DNA of 64,000 bases from Rubritalea tangerina (lineage in GTDB: Bacteria > Verrucomicrobiota > Verrucomicrobiia > Verrucomicrobiales > Akkermansiaceae): positions 1-64,000 of the forward strand of contig NZ_JBHUJB010000043.1 in assembly GCF_042683245.1 (NCBI RefSeq), in the 5' to 3' direction. Position numbers and translations under genes: made by a program. The notes under the pieces were generated by a model. It ran no database searches, was not told the origin of the DNA, and saw only the letters and a program-made list of their open reading frames with translations. Below, piece after piece: positions 51,037 to 60,120 of this stretch (the first letter of the stretch is position 1; each line of letters opens with the position of its first letter).

Positions 51037-53022
51037 ATGAGTCAGGATGAAATGCCAGCAGAGGTGAGTTTACGGGACATGTACTCGGATTATTTCCTAG
51101 ATTACGCGAGTTACGTGATCTTGGAGCGTGCGGTACCGTATGTGGAAGATGGGTTAAAGCCTGTGCAGCGCAGGATTTTACATTCACTCAATGAGTTGGA
51201 TGACGGGCGCTATAACAAGGTGGCCAATGTGGTAGGGAATACGATGAAGTATCACCCACATGGTGATGCATCGATTGGTGACGCCATGGTTGGTTTGGGC
51301 CAGAAGGATTTATTGATTGATACCCAAGGTAACTGGGGGAATGTGTTGACGGGGGATAGGGCTGCGGCACCACGATACATTGAGGCACGCCTAACACCCT
51401 TTGCGAAGGAGATTACCTTCAATCCTAAGACGACGGAATGGACACCGAGTTATGATGGTCGTAACCAGGAGCCTGTATTTTTGCCGGTAAAGTTCCCATT
51501 GCTCTTAGCGCAGGGGGTAGAGGGGATTGCGGTTGGTTTGGCATGTAAGATCTTGCCGCACAACTTCAACGAGTTGTTGGATGCATGTATTGCAGTGCTT
51601 CGCAAGGAGGCGATAGAGATCTTTCCTGATTTTTTAACGGGGGGCATCATGGATGCGAGTGATTACCGTGAAGGTTTGCGTGGTGGTAAGGTTCGAGTAC
51701 GGGCTAGGGTAGAGATTGAGAGCAAGAAGTTGTTGCGAATTACTGAGGTACCTTATGGTACGACAACGGGTGGTTTGATGGACAACATTGTTGCTGCCAA
51801 CGAGAAGGGGAAGATTAAGATCGCGAAGGTGGTGGATAACACGGCAGCTCATGCCGAGATTTTGGTGCATCTACCAACTGGAGCAGATCCGGAGATTGTG
51901 CGTGATGCTCTGTATGCATTCACGGATTGTGAAGTGAGCATTTCTGGCAATGCCTGTGTGATTGTTGATGGGAAGCCACAGTTCATGGGGGTACATGATA
52001 TCCTCAAGCATAGTGCGTTCCACACCAAGGATTTGATTCAGCAGGAGCTTGAAATCAAGTTAGGTGAGCTCAACGATAAGTGGCATTTCAGCTCGTTAGA
52101 GAAGATCTTCATTGAGAATGAGATCTATCTGAAGATGAAAGATTGTAAGAGCATGGAGGAGGTGATCAAGGTGATTGATAAGGGGTTGACTCCATTCAAG
52201 AAATTGCTTCAGCGAGAAGTGGTGGAAGATGACATTGTTAAACTCTCTAAGTTGCCATTTTTGCGCATGACGAAGTTTGACAGTGCGAAGGCAGATGAGG
52301 CGCTCAAGGCGCTGGAGGACTCCATTGCTGAGGTCGAGAAGAACCTTCGTAATTTGACGCGCTACACGATTTCTTACTTCAAGAATTTACAGAAGAAGTA
52401 TGGTAAGGGACGCGAGCGCAAGACCGAGATCTCAAGCTTCGAGAAAGTGGACCGTACGCAAGTGGTGGTGGCTAATGAGACCTTGTACATTGACCGCAAG
52501 AATGGTTTTGCTGGATACGGCCTGAAGAAAGAAGAGGCCTTGGAGAAGTGTTCAGAGCTCGATGATATCATTGTGATCGGCACTGATGGTAAGATGAAGG
52601 TCATGAAGGTTGCTGAGAAGCTCTTCGTTGGCAAGCGTCCTCAGCACATTGCTGTGTTCCGTAAGGATGAGGTAAAAATCTACTCTATCATTTATCGTGA
52701 AGGGCGAGACGGTCCCGTGAGGGCGAAGCGCTTTAAGATAGGAGGAGTCACTCGCGATAAGGAATACGATCTAGCAACGGCTACTAAGGGCACACGCATT
52801 TTGTATTTTGCGATTCACGATTCAGAAGCTGAATCCAATGACAATGTTGTGCTGGTACATTTGAAGGCTCAATTGCGTCTGCGCAACTTAGCTCGACCGT
52901 TCAAGTTTGAGGACATTGCCATCAAGGGGCGTGGGGTCCGCGGTAACTTGGTGACGAAGCATGCGGTTGACCGAGTGGTTCGAGCACCGAAAAACCAAGA
53001 ATTAGATTTGGGCGACGCTTAA
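51037..53022 (+). CDS. parC: DNA topoisomerase IV subunit A (ParC-like), short form
   Basis: This is a 661-residue type IIA topoisomerase subunit. The winged-helix catalytic region is near the N-terminus with Tyr114 in 'GDRAAAPRYIEARLT' and 'KYHPHGDASIGDAMV' before it. The coiled-coil gate follows (about 330-450), and the C-terminal part is a short, incomplete beta-pinwheel ('LYIDRKNGFAGYGLKKE', 'DGKMKVMKV'). It is about 90 residues shorter than E. coli ParC, like versions in Bacteroidota. parE is not adjacent. The upstream gap is 44 bp, so it may be read with the ribF transcript. Confidence 0.93.
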   Translation: MSQDEMPAEVSLRDMYSDYFLDYASYVILERAVPYVEDGLKPVQRRILHSLNELDDGRYNKVANVVGNTMKYHPHGDASIGDAMVGLGQKDLLIDTQGNWGNVLTGDRAAAPRYIEARLTPFAKEITFNPKTTEWTPSYDGRNQEPVFLPVKFPLLLAQGVEGIAVGLACKILPHNFNELLDACIAVLRKEAIEIFPDFLTGGIMDASDYREGLRGGKVRVRARVEIESKKLLRITEVPYGTTTGGLMDNIVAANEKGKIKIAKVVDNTAAHAEILVHLPTGADPEIVRDALYAFTDCEVSISGNACVIVDGKPQFMGVHDILKHSAFHTKDLIQQELEIKLGELNDKWHFSSLEKIFIENEIYLKMKDCKSMEEVIKVIDKGLTPFKKLLQREVVEDDIVKLSKLPFLRMTKFDSAKADEALKALEDSIAEVEKNLRNLTRYTISYFKNLQKKYGKGRERKTEISSFEKVDRTQVVVANETLYIDRKNGFAGYGLKKEEALEKCSELDDIIVIGTDGKMKVMKVAEKLFVGKRPQHIAVFRKDEVKIYSIIYREGRDGPVRAKRFKIGGVTRDKEYDLATATKGTRILYFAIHDSEAESNDNVVLVHLKAQLRLRNLARPFKFEDIAIKGRGVRGNLVTKHAVDRVVRAPKNQELDLGDA

Positions 53023-53043
53023 TACCAAGCATTTAAAACGAGA

Positions 53044-53080
53044 AAACCAGAGCGTGTTAGAATGCGCTCTGGTTTTTGTG
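53044..53080 (+). terminator. Terminator of parC
   Basis: AAACCAGAGCG (53044-53054) pairs with CGCTCTGGTTT (53065-53075), followed by T-rich sequence. The remaining 200 bp to the next gene hold no feature except a small CCCGC/GCGGG hairpin (53189-53102 region, about 53189-53202). Confidence 0.9.
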
Positions 53081-53288
53081 TTTTAAGGGGCTGAAAAATG
53101 GTGCTCACGGCTTTATCGCCGAGCTATGTAGGTAAATTTCGTGCTTTGAGGCTGATTTGGCAACTCACTGCCTTGGTAATTGCGTCATCCCGCGCGTGCG
53201 GGACTTCTCACTCACCGCCTGGCCAGTTCTGAAGTCATCTCTCATCTCCTAACGAATCAATGTGTCCACACCGCCTAGAGTAGAGGGA

Positions 53289-53816
53289 TCACTTGATTGT
53301 GATTTTGCGGCCTCGATTCTCGCGCCACGCTTTGCTGACGGATTTGTAGATTTCCTTGAGGTCGGCTTTATCGACGACACGGAATTCGACAGTTTTGGCG
53401 TGGGTTGTGATTGGGTATTCTTTGGTGACGGTAGTGTCTGGATCGACACCTGCTTTTTCCCCGGCTTCACGGCCGATATCTTTCGCGCGGTCGATGAGGT
53501 TAGAGGCAACATTGGATCCATTGCTTTCACCGGCGACTTCGATGGCGTAGAAGCGTGCGAGTGCGGAGCCCATGGTTTCGATATCGACTTCGTGGACGAC
53601 CATGCCTTTGACGTGGTACGTGCTCATGCTGATTGAGGAGATACGAGCGAGTGAGACCATGTATTGGCCACCGGGCAGATTGGCTTCCCAGAAGCGGGGA
53701 GCTGAAGATTGGTCGGTGACGTTATCGTTGCGGTTGTTATTATTCTGAGCGTGGATATGGCTCAGAGGTGTAAGTGCGAAAACGCCGAGAGTGAGGATTG
53801 GTAGGATGCTTTTCAT
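53289..53816 (-). CDS. Exported protein of unknown function
   Basis: This is a 175-residue protein with a signal peptide (cleavage after 'HIHA') and an Asn-rich mature N-terminus. The body has 'RFWEANLPGGQYMVSLARISSISMSTYHV' and 'VVHEVDIETMGSALARFYAIEVAG', a beta-rich arrangement, followed by 'DRAKDIGREAGEKAGVDPDTTVTKEYPITTHAKTVEFRVVDKADLKEIY'. I do not recognise it. It is a single gene between parC and divergent rppH. Confidence 0.75.
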   Translation of the reverse strand: MKSILPILTLGVFALTPLSHIHAQNNNNRNDNVTDQSSAPRFWEANLPGGQYMVSLARISSISMSTYHVKGMVVHEVDIETMGSALARFYAIEVAGESNGSNVASNLIDRAKDIGREAGEKAGVDPDTTVTKEYPITTHAKTVEFRVVDKADLKEIYKSVSKAWRENRGRKITIK

Positions 53817-53925
53817 GTTGGGTGCTTTTCTACAAGGTACTAAGTGGATATGGCAATATTGGTTACAGGAGAATTGGCTAAAATGAGCGTTTACATTTCA
53901 TGAGGATACTGAGAGAACATGCGCG

Positions 53926-54387
53926 ATGCCAAAGTACCGCGACAATGTAGCTGCGATTATCCTGAATCGGGAGGGAGAAATTCTGATTTGTGAGCGCAAG
54001 AACAATGCGCGTGCGTGGCAATTTCCGCAAGGGGGAGTGGATAAAGGGGAGAGCTTTATAGAGGCATTGCATCGTGAAGTGTGGGAGGAAGTTGGGTTAG
54101 AGTCCAAGTATTATAAGGTGATCGACCAAAAGGATGGCTACAAGTACCTGTACCCACCGAAGGTGCGGCAGAAAAAGAAGCACGATGGGCAGAAGCAGAC
54201 GTATTTTTTGTGTAAGCTAAAGAAGTCAGCACCGGAGGTAGATCTAGGTGATAATAACCCTGAGTTCAGTGACTATGACTGGGTGAGGCCTGAGGAATTT
54301 GATGAAGAGTGGTTGCCTGACTTTAAGTTAGATGTCTACCGACAAGTCATGCGTGACTTTTTTGGAACAGAGATAGTTTCTGTCTAG
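53926..54387 (+). CDS. rppH: RppH-like RNA pyrophosphohydrolase (Nudix)
   Basis: This is a 153-residue Nudix hydrolase. It removes pyrophosphate from 5'-triphosphate RNA and so starts mRNA decay, or it hydrolyses dinucleoside polyphosphates. The Nudix box 'GGVDKGESFIEALHREVWEEVG' (about 36-57) is complete, and the N-terminal 'YRDNVAAIILNREGEILICER' and 'AWQFPQGG' match RppH. A C-terminal 'FSDYDWVRPEEF' is also typical. It is a single gene with a convergent neighbour. Confidence 0.93.
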   Translation: MPKYRDNVAAIILNREGEILICERKNNARAWQFPQGGVDKGESFIEALHREVWEEVGLESKYYKVIDQKDGYKYLYPPKVRQKKKHDGQKQTYFLCKLKKSAPEVDLGDNNPEFSDYDWVRPEEFDEEWLPDFKLDVYRQVMRDFFGTEIVSV

Positions 54388-54395
54388 CAGAGTGC

Positions 54396-55232
54396 TCAGT
54401 GGGATGAGGTAGCATGGAGGAGGGCAAAGTCACGGATCAAGGCAATGTAGGTATTTGTTTCATCGAGGTCTCTCCCCACGATGTCGTTGTGACCACGTGC
54501 ATGAAGGATCTCTAGTTGTGTTTCTCCGGGGTGGGCAGCGGCCAGAGCCATGCCATGATCGGGAGTCACGATTGTGTCGGCTTCTCCGTGAATGACCATG
54601 AGTGGGGAATGGATATGTTTGATGCGATCAATATTGGGGAAGCGATCGCGAGGGAAGGGGCGAAAGCCAAAGGCAACTCGGTAGATGCTAGAAATGGGGG
54701 AGATCAAGATGAGGCCGGCGGTTTGCTGCTTTTCGGCAATGTAGCAGGAGGGGCCAGAGCCGACTGATTGGCCAACAATAATGATGGATGAAGGTGGGAC
54801 TTTAAGGTCATCGGTAAGTTTTTGGTAGGCTCTTTCAATTGCTTGGTAGCAGGAGCGGTCACTCGTGTTTCCTGGGCTCAACCCATACCCTGGGTAGTCG
54901 TATGTGAGTATGCCGAGTCCTTGATTATGGAGGATATCGAGGAGCGGGCGGATGCTGCCTATGTCTTCAGCATTGCCATGTGACCAGAGCAAGGTTGGCA
55001 TGTTAGGTTTAGCTGGAAGATGATAGTAAGCTATCGCTTCGCTGTCTTCGGTGGGTGGGAGAAGCTTTAGATGAGGTAGGGTGTCGTCATACTGTGGGCG
55101 AGGAGATGGGAAGATGAGGAAATCTCCAAGGCTGACGGCCAGTATGAGTAGGATGACGTAAATTGAGATGATTGACTTTAGGAGTCGTTTCAAGGTGAAG
55201 TCACCGAGTGCCCATTTTTTCCAATCTGCCAC
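54396..55232 (-). CDS. Membrane-anchored alpha/beta hydrolase (Bem46-like)
   Basis: This is a 278-residue protein with an N-terminal membrane anchor (about 18-38). The hydrolase core follows: 'PTLLWSHGNAEDIGSIRPLLD', 'YDYPGYGLSPG', nucleophile 'IVGQSVGSGPSCYIA', acid 'IHGEADTIVTPDHG' and His 'HARGHNDI'. This is the Bem46/ABHD17-like group, esterases of uncertain substrate. It begins 5 bp after the isomerase gene, so it belongs to the bamD operon. Confidence 0.88.
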   Translation of the reverse strand: MADWKKWALGDFTLKRLLKSIISIYVILLILAVSLGDFLIFPSPRPQYDDTLPHLKLLPPTEDSEAIAYYHLPAKPNMPTLLWSHGNAEDIGSIRPLLDILHNQGLGILTYDYPGYGLSPGNTSDRSCYQAIERAYQKLTDDLKVPPSSIIIVGQSVGSGPSCYIAEKQQTAGLILISPISSIYRVAFGFRPFPRDRFPNIDRIKHIHSPLMVIHGEADTIVTPDHGMALAAAHPGETQLEILHARGHNDIVGRDLDETNTYIALIRDFALLHATSSH

Positions 55233-55237
55233 AAGCG

Positions 55238-56170
55238 TTATTCTGTAAGAGTTTCAGGGAAGCGTTGCTTCCACTGGACAAGGGCTTGGCGAATATCATC
55301 CGCTGAGCGTGTGGGGCTGAGTTCCCAAGTGTAGGGCATCTCTGGGGTAAAGTACTGGAGGAGTTGATCGAAATCGATTTCTCCGGTGAGTGGTACGCGG
55401 TGGTCGCGGTCTGGCCAATAGACGTCATGCACATGTGCGCCTATGAGGTATGGCTGCATGCTCGCGAGCCATTCATCGTGCTTGAGCAAGTGGATGTTAT
55501 GTTTGAGTTGGACGTGGCCGAAGTCGTGCCAATACCCGATGATGGGGTTGTCTTTGAAATGTTCTTGGAGGGCGAGCATTTCAGTCTCTGTGGGCATGTC
55601 TTCGTAGCGTGAGCGCGACTCGACGGCGAGTTTGACTCCAAGTTCAGTTGCTTTTTCGGCAATTTCTTCGAGTGCTTCGATGGCACGTGAGTAATAGGTG
55701 GTGCCGACTTTAGCGCGTTTTTTGATAAACTTTTCTTTACGGCGCAGGAAGCGTTTTTCCTCGTGCTTTTCTTGTTTGACGAAGTCGGTGAGTTTGTTTG
55801 TCCAACGTTTTGGGTTCATGGGGACTGAGCCCATGTGTAGGACCATATAATCGGCTTCAAAGCGGGATGCCATTTCCAGGGATTTAAGGGTGAGATCCAT
55901 GGCACGTTTGCGGTCGAAGGGCCTGTGAGAGGTGTATTCGTAGGCGTCGGGGGCGTCGATCATGACTTCGACCGGCGAGGGGAAGTAGTTATGCACGCCA
56001 CAGCAATTAAATTTACCTTTCTTGTAGGCTTCGAGAATCCCGGGCAACTTTGTGATCATCATGCCGTGGCTGAGCTCGATGTTGCGGAAGCCGAGTTCGA
56101 CGATTTCATCGATAACTTTTTCTCCACATTGGTGGCGAGCATTATTCCAGCATGTAGAAAAGCTAAGCAT
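55238..56170 (-). CDS. Sugar phosphate isomerase/epimerase (xylose isomerase-like TIM barrel)
   Basis: This is a 310-residue protein of the AP endonuclease 2/xylose-isomerase-like superfamily. The barrel signature strands are 'LGFRNIELSHG', 'YMVLHMGS', 'GVKLAVESRSRYEDMPTE', 'GYWHDFGHVQLK' and 'GAHVHDVYWPDRDHRVPLTGEIDF', giving the Glu/His/Asp metal ligands. The substrate is unknown. It follows rsmI by 11 bp and precedes the hydrolase by 5 bp. Confidence 0.85.
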   Translation of the reverse strand: MLSFSTCWNNARHQCGEKVIDEIVELGFRNIELSHGMMITKLPGILEAYKKGKFNCCGVHNYFPSPVEVMIDAPDAYEYTSHRPFDRKRAMDLTLKSLEMASRFEADYMVLHMGSVPMNPKRWTNKLTDFVKQEKHEEKRFLRRKEKFIKKRAKVGTTYYSRAIEALEEIAEKATELGVKLAVESRSRYEDMPTETEMLALQEHFKDNPIIGYWHDFGHVQLKHNIHLLKHDEWLASMQPYLIGAHVHDVYWPDRDHRVPLTGEIDFDQLLQYFTPEMPYTWELSPTRSADDIRQALVQWKQRFPETLTE

Positions 56171-56181
56171 GAATGAGGGAA

Positions 56182-56847
56182 TCAGGCGCTAGGGGCGATG
56201 AGGAGAACGATTTCGCCTTTCGCCTTGTGCGTGGAAAAATGCGCAAAGAGTTCGCTGGATGATCCACGGTGGTAGGTTTCAAACTTCTTGGTGAGTTCGC
56301 GGGCGACACAGAGTCGTTGATCCGGGGCTTGGTTATTGAGGATTTCGAGGGTAGAGAGGAGTCGGTGAGGGGACTCGAAGAAGATGGAGGTGTGTGGAGC
56401 CTCGCAGGATTCTAACAAGGCCTTTGCACGCTTCCCTTTTTTAACTGGGAGGAAGCCACCAAAAAAGAAGGCATGGAGTGGGAAGCCGGAGCCGACGAGG
56501 GCTGTGAGCACGGCAGAGGGGCCGGGTAGGACGGTGTAATCGAGTTCATGCTCGATGCAGGCCTGCATGAGTCGGTATCCAGGGTCAGAGATAGCTGGCA
56601 TCCCAGCATCAGAGATGACGGCAATTTTTGTACCTAGTTTGGCTTTTTCTACGAGCTCAGGGGTTTTCTGGGCTTCGTTATGATCGTGGAGTGCCATCAG
56701 TGGCTTAGAGACACCTAGGTGTTCTAAGAGCGGCCGAGAGTGGCGTGTGTCTTCACAGGTAATGAGGTCGGCTTCTTGGAGGACTTCCACTGCTCTTCGA
56801 GTGATATCGCCTCGGTTACCAATAGGTGTTGGGACAAAGCTAACCAT
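56182..56847 (-). CDS. rsmI: 16S rRNA (cytidine(1402)-2'-O)-methyltransferase RsmI, short form
   Basis: This is a 221-residue methyltransferase acting on C1402 in the ribosomal P site. 'VPTPIGNRGDITRRAVEVLQEADLITCEDTRHSRPLLEHL' and 'VISDAGMPAISDPGYRLM' are RsmI hallmarks, with 'GPSAVLTALVGSGFP' following. The C-terminal extension of the E. coli enzyme (286 residues) is missing, as in several other phyla. It begins 2 bp after the lptE stop. Confidence 0.94.
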   Translation of the reverse strand: MVSFVPTPIGNRGDITRRAVEVLQEADLITCEDTRHSRPLLEHLGVSKPLMALHDHNEAQKTPELVEKAKLGTKIAVISDAGMPAISDPGYRLMQACIEHELDYTVLPGPSAVLTALVGSGFPLHAFFFGGFLPVKKGKRAKALLESCEAPHTSIFFESPHRLLSTLEILNNQAPDQRLCVARELTKKFETYHRGSSSELFAHFSTHKAKGEIVLLIAPSA

Positions 56848-56849
56848 TG

Positions 56850-57356
56850 TTAGAATCCGTTGGCGATCCGTTGCATAATGAGTTCAGTAGTCGCTTTAGC
56901 AGCATCAGGGAAGGCGTTAGCACGTGATGTTTGTTGGTTTGCCTCGATGGTGAAGTTCGTGCGACCCGATGCTTGTCCTGAGGCGAGGATTTCATTTTGT
57001 GGTCCGACGAGTTTCCAGTCGACGACGATGTACATGTACATTTCTGAGGCTCGTAGGGAATCGAACCGGTCGAATCTGCGCTCATTATAGCGCACGGTAT
57101 TGATAGTTCCGAGGAGGGTGGCATCGGCCTGTTGGGCGTCGGTGACACGGTATGTGCCATCTCGACCGATGGTGTCGACCATGGAGTTGGTTACGAGGCT
57201 GGCGAGGCGCTGTTCTTGGGTTTTATTTTTAAAGAGAGGAACTGCGATAGTGTTTATAGTGCTGAGTTCACTGGGTTTAGAATTCCCAAGTTTATAGCCA
57301 GCACACGAGGTGAGAGCGAAGGTGCTGATGAGAGCTGCTAGGAGAAACCGTATCAT
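56850..57356 (-). CDS. lptE: LptE-like LPS-assembly lipoprotein
   Basis: This is a 168-residue lipoprotein with lipobox 'LTSC' (Cys18). 'AGYKLGNSKPSELSTINTIAVPLFKNKTQEQRLASLVTNSMVDTIGRDGTYRV' matches the LptE family, which plugs the LptD barrel at the outer membrane. Its presence implies a lipopolysaccharide-type outer membrane. It lies 8 bp after bamD, and the pair suggests one outer-membrane biogenesis transcript. Confidence 0.88.
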   Translation of the reverse strand: MIRFLLAALISTFALTSCAGYKLGNSKPSELSTINTIAVPLFKNKTQEQRLASLVTNSMVDTIGRDGTYRVTDAQQADATLLGTINTVRYNERRFDRFDSLRASEMYMYIVVDWKLVGPQNEILASGQASGRTNFTIEANQQTSRANAFPDAAKATTELIMQRIANGF

Positions 57357-57364
57357 CTATCTAA

Positions 57365-58312
57365 CTACTGTGAGATTGCAGCGAGGCGCTGTTTGGCCTG
57401 ATTATGAAGTTGGGAGCCGGATTTTGTATTACGGATGACTTCGTTGTAATAGAAAGCGGCTGAGGGGTATTGTTTTTTATTCTCGTAGAATTCGGCGATA
57501 CTGAAGCTTCTCTGGACGTCAGCTTGTGCAATTTGCTTGAGTTTTTGTTTAGCGCTTTTTGCTTGTTTTGTGTTTGGGTAGAGCAAGGTGAGGTCGGTAA
57601 ATGTGGTATTAGCGGTATCGAGGTTACCACGGTTTCTGTTACCTTTTTCGGTTTGGTTGAGTAAGAGGTTACCGACTCGGTAGAGTGCTTCAGGGGCGTA
57701 TTTTGATTTCGGGTATTTTACGTAGAGATCTTCGTAGGCTTTAATTGCCTTGGCGGTATTTTTGTCGCGTTCCCACATTTCACCGAGGCCGAATTGGGCG
57801 CGTGGGGCGGTGGGGCCGAATGGTGCGTTATCGCGCACTTGGATGAACATTTTTTCGACTTTGGTACGTGGGATATCTGATTTGAGTCCGATAAAGCTAT
57901 TGGTGATTTGGCCGGTGGAGGCGGCGTGAGCGACTTCTGCTTGTCGGACGATGGCTTTATCGTACTGGGAAGTACCGCGGTATTGGGTGATAAAGTATTG
58001 GTATTTTTCGAATGCCTGCATGAGTTCACCCTGGGAGTAGAGGAGTTCAGCTTCACGGATGCGGGCATCGGCAGCTTCGTTAGCCATTGGGTAATCTCCG
58101 GCGAGGTTACCGTAGGTTTTGATCGCTTTTTTGATATTGCCTTGGTTTTCGTAGGCGCGCGCTTGGCTGTAGAGTTGGGCGGTGAGTTCTGGGTTAGCTC
58201 TACCGACTTGGCCGGAGGCGAGTTGGATTTTCTCGTTCGGGTTGCTACAGGATGTGAAGCCCACACAGATGGCTGTGATGGTGGCGAGGGAAAGAGCGAC
58301 TGCATTTTGCAT
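57365..58312 (-). CDS. bamD: BamD-like TPR lipoprotein
   Basis: This is a 315-residue lipoprotein with lipobox 'GFTSC' (Cys22) and at least five tetratricopeptide repeats: 'AQLYSQARAYENQGNIKKAIKTYGNLAGDYP', 'RIREAELLYSQGELMQAFEKYQYFITQY', 'KAIKAYEDLYVKYPKSKYAPEALYRVG', 'FTDLTLLYPNTKQAKSAK' and 'EFYENKKQYPSAAFYYNEVIRN'. Length and repeat layout match BamD, the essential partner of BamA, though it could be another YfiO/CpoB-like protein. It is the first gene of the unit bamD-lptE-rsmI-isomerase-hydrolase. Confidence 0.85.
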   Translation of the reverse strand: MQNAVALSLATITAICVGFTSCSNPNEKIQLASGQVGRANPELTAQLYSQARAYENQGNIKKAIKTYGNLAGDYPMANEAADARIREAELLYSQGELMQAFEKYQYFITQYRGTSQYDKAIVRQAEVAHAASTGQITNSFIGLKSDIPRTKVEKMFIQVRDNAPFGPTAPRAQFGLGEMWERDKNTAKAIKAYEDLYVKYPKSKYAPEALYRVGNLLLNQTEKGNRNRGNLDTANTTFTDLTLLYPNTKQAKSAKQKLKQIAQADVQRSFSIAEFYENKKQYPSAAFYYNEVIRNTKSGSQLHNQAKQRLAAISQ

Positions 58313-58397
58313 GCCGTTAAGCTAACGCTTTCCGTAGGAATGCCAACACTGAATTTAGGGTGTTTGGAGTGTTAAAGGAGTATAATAGTGGTGGGAT

Positions 58398-58754
58398 TTA
58401 GGCGAGGGCGAGTTTATCGGCTCTAAAGATGCGCTGCTCACGGCGCAGGTGGCAGAAGCCACTGACATAGGCATGTGGGGACTTCCGGGTGCGGAAGATG
58501 TTTTCGACAGTGATTTTACGAAGTTGTCTGGGGCTGGATCCACCGAAATAGTAGAAGGCTACGGATTGGTCATTTTGTTTGGCTTGGATTAGTTCTGATA
58601 GGGTGGGGTCGATGGTTTCTTGGATTGGGAGACGTGGGTCATCGAGCCATTGTTTGATTTGTTTTTTTGAGGGTGCGGTGTGGGCAGCAAGTGAGGCTTT
58701 TTCTTCAGGGAGGAGTTTGATGATAAAGTTGGCGATGTGTTGTGTTTTGATCAT
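58398..58754 (-). CDS. Small stand-alone WYL-domain protein
   Basis: This is a 118-residue protein without a DNA-binding domain. The C-terminal half is a WYL-like beta barrel: 'SVAFYYFGGSSPRQLRKITVENIF...AYVSGFCHLRREQRIFRADKLAL' keeps the 'R.FR.DK' ligand-contact end, while the Trp-Tyr-Leu core is changed to Ala-Tyr-Val. The N-terminus is helical. The ATG at 58754 is chosen; the longer frame crosses the intergenic inverted repeat. It is divergent from a full WYL transcription factor (58854), separated by about 100 bp, which suggests joint regulation or that it binds the same ligand. Confidence 0.75.
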   Translation of the reverse strand: MIKTQHIANFIIKLLPEEKASLAAHTAPSKKQIKQWLDDPRLPIQETIDPTLSELIQAKQNDQSVAFYYFGGSSPRQLRKITVENIFRTRKSPHAYVSGFCHLRREQRIFRADKLALA

Positions 58755-58774
58755 GCATTTAAAGATGGAGTGAG

Positions 58775-58799
58775 GGGTGGGACATTTTGTGTGCCACCC
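58775..58799. promoter_or_regulatory. Inverted repeat between the two WYL genes
   Basis: GGGTGG (58775-58780) and CCACCC (58794-58799) form an inverted repeat with 13 bp between them, in the shared upstream region of the divergent WYL genes. It may be the operator of the WYL regulator. Confidence 0.45.
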
Positions 58800-58853
58800 T
58801 TTAAAATTTCTTTGTGAGTGAGTTGGAGGCATGGCTGTGGTAGGGGAATAGGC

Positions 58854-59849
58854 ATGAGTAGTTTCGGAGGCGGCAGGACGGCAACGATACGGATGATGAA
58901 GATTTTTGAGGCGGTGAAGGCGGGGCGTTATCCGAATTGTCGGAGTCTAGCAGAAGAATTCGAAGTGCAGCCTAAGACGGTTCAGAGGGACATTACGTAC
59001 ATGCGTGATCAAATGGGGATAGAGTTGCATTACAACCAGAGGCTGCATGGGTATGAGTTTCAGGGAGAGGTGGAACAATTTCCCTTAGTGGATTTACAAG
59101 TTGAGGATCTAGCGGCTTTATTTTTGGCACGCAGTGCTATGGGGGGGATGCAGGGCACGAAGCTCGCAGAGGTGTTGCAGCCGGCGTTTGAGAAGTTAAG
59201 TCGGCAGTTGGATGGGAAGGTCAGCATGCGTTGGGATGCCATTGAGGAGGCATTTACGGTGAGGAATGGGGGAGTAGTGGAGGCTGATTTGACTCTTTTT
59301 GGTCGTTTAGCTGAGGCTGTTATCCAGCAAAATGAGGTGAGTTTTCGGTATCGCAGCCTTAAGGACAAGACGTCTCAGTCGCGGAGGATGCGCCCCTATC
59401 ATGTCGGTGAGATTAGTGGTGGGTGGTATGTGATTGGCTACGACATTGAGAGAGAGGGCTTAAGGACCTTTGCTTTGCAGCGGATGGTGGGGGTGAGGGT
59501 GCTGAAAGCTCAGTTTGAGAGACCGGCTGACTTCAATGTGGGGGACTATCTAGGGGGGAGTCTAGGAGTTTGGGGGAATGGATCCTCAGGAAAAGCGGCG
59601 GAGGGGGTGGTCATTCATGTTGATGGATGGGTGGCTCGCTTGGTGCAGGAGAGGCTTTGGCACCCAAGCCAAAAGGTAAAATGGCTTGATGTTGATGGAG
59701 GTGTGGTGGAGGTCACGATGCAATTGGAAAATTTAAAGGAGGTCACGCAATTGATGTTGAGTTGGGGGAGTAAAGCGAAGGCCGTATCTCCTGCGCATTG
59801 GGTAAATGCGGTACGGAGGGAGTTAGCTGAGAGCTTGGAGCGCTATTGA
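58854..59849 (+). CDS. WYL-domain transcriptional regulator
   Basis: This is a 331-residue regulator. An N-terminal HTH ('IFEAVKAGRYPNCRSLAEEFEVQPKTVQRDITYMRDQMG', about 14-52) is of the DeoR/HTH_11 kind. The WYL domain contains 'EVSFRYRSLKDKTSQSRRMRPYHVGEISGGWYVIGYDIEREGLRTFALQRM' (about 160-215), and a WCX-like C-terminal extension follows to the end. The start is the ATG at 58854, behind an AGGGGAAT ribosome-binding site. WYL domains sense nucleic acid or nucleotides in several systems, including defence and DNA-damage control; what this one senses is unknown. Confidence 0.92.
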   Translation: MSSFGGGRTATIRMMKIFEAVKAGRYPNCRSLAEEFEVQPKTVQRDITYMRDQMGIELHYNQRLHGYEFQGEVEQFPLVDLQVEDLAALFLARSAMGGMQGTKLAEVLQPAFEKLSRQLDGKVSMRWDAIEEAFTVRNGGVVEADLTLFGRLAEAVIQQNEVSFRYRSLKDKTSQSRRMRPYHVGEISGGWYVIGYDIEREGLRTFALQRMVGVRVLKAQFERPADFNVGDYLGGSLGVWGNGSSGKAAEGVVIHVDGWVARLVQERLWHPSQKVKWLDVDGGVVEVTMQLENLKEVTQLMLSWGSKAKAVSPAHWVNAVRRELAESLERY

Positions 59850-60120
59850 TGTGTGTGGGGGGCTAGTGTGGTGTCAGCTAAGTTCTAGACATCTTTGTTT
59901 GGTATTAGGTTGAGGAATTGGCTTCTGTTAGTCGTTCCATTCACGAGGCTCGTGTTATTTTCTGATCAACTTTGTTCTTCGGCAGTCCGGAATGCCTATT
60001 CAGCACTGCCTCTAGCCATATTGATCAGGAAAATGACCTTTCGCAATCATGTCCATTACTTAGCTGACACCACACAAGGTATTGATTGGACAGGTGGCGA
60101 TTTCTTTGCCTTGTTGTCGT

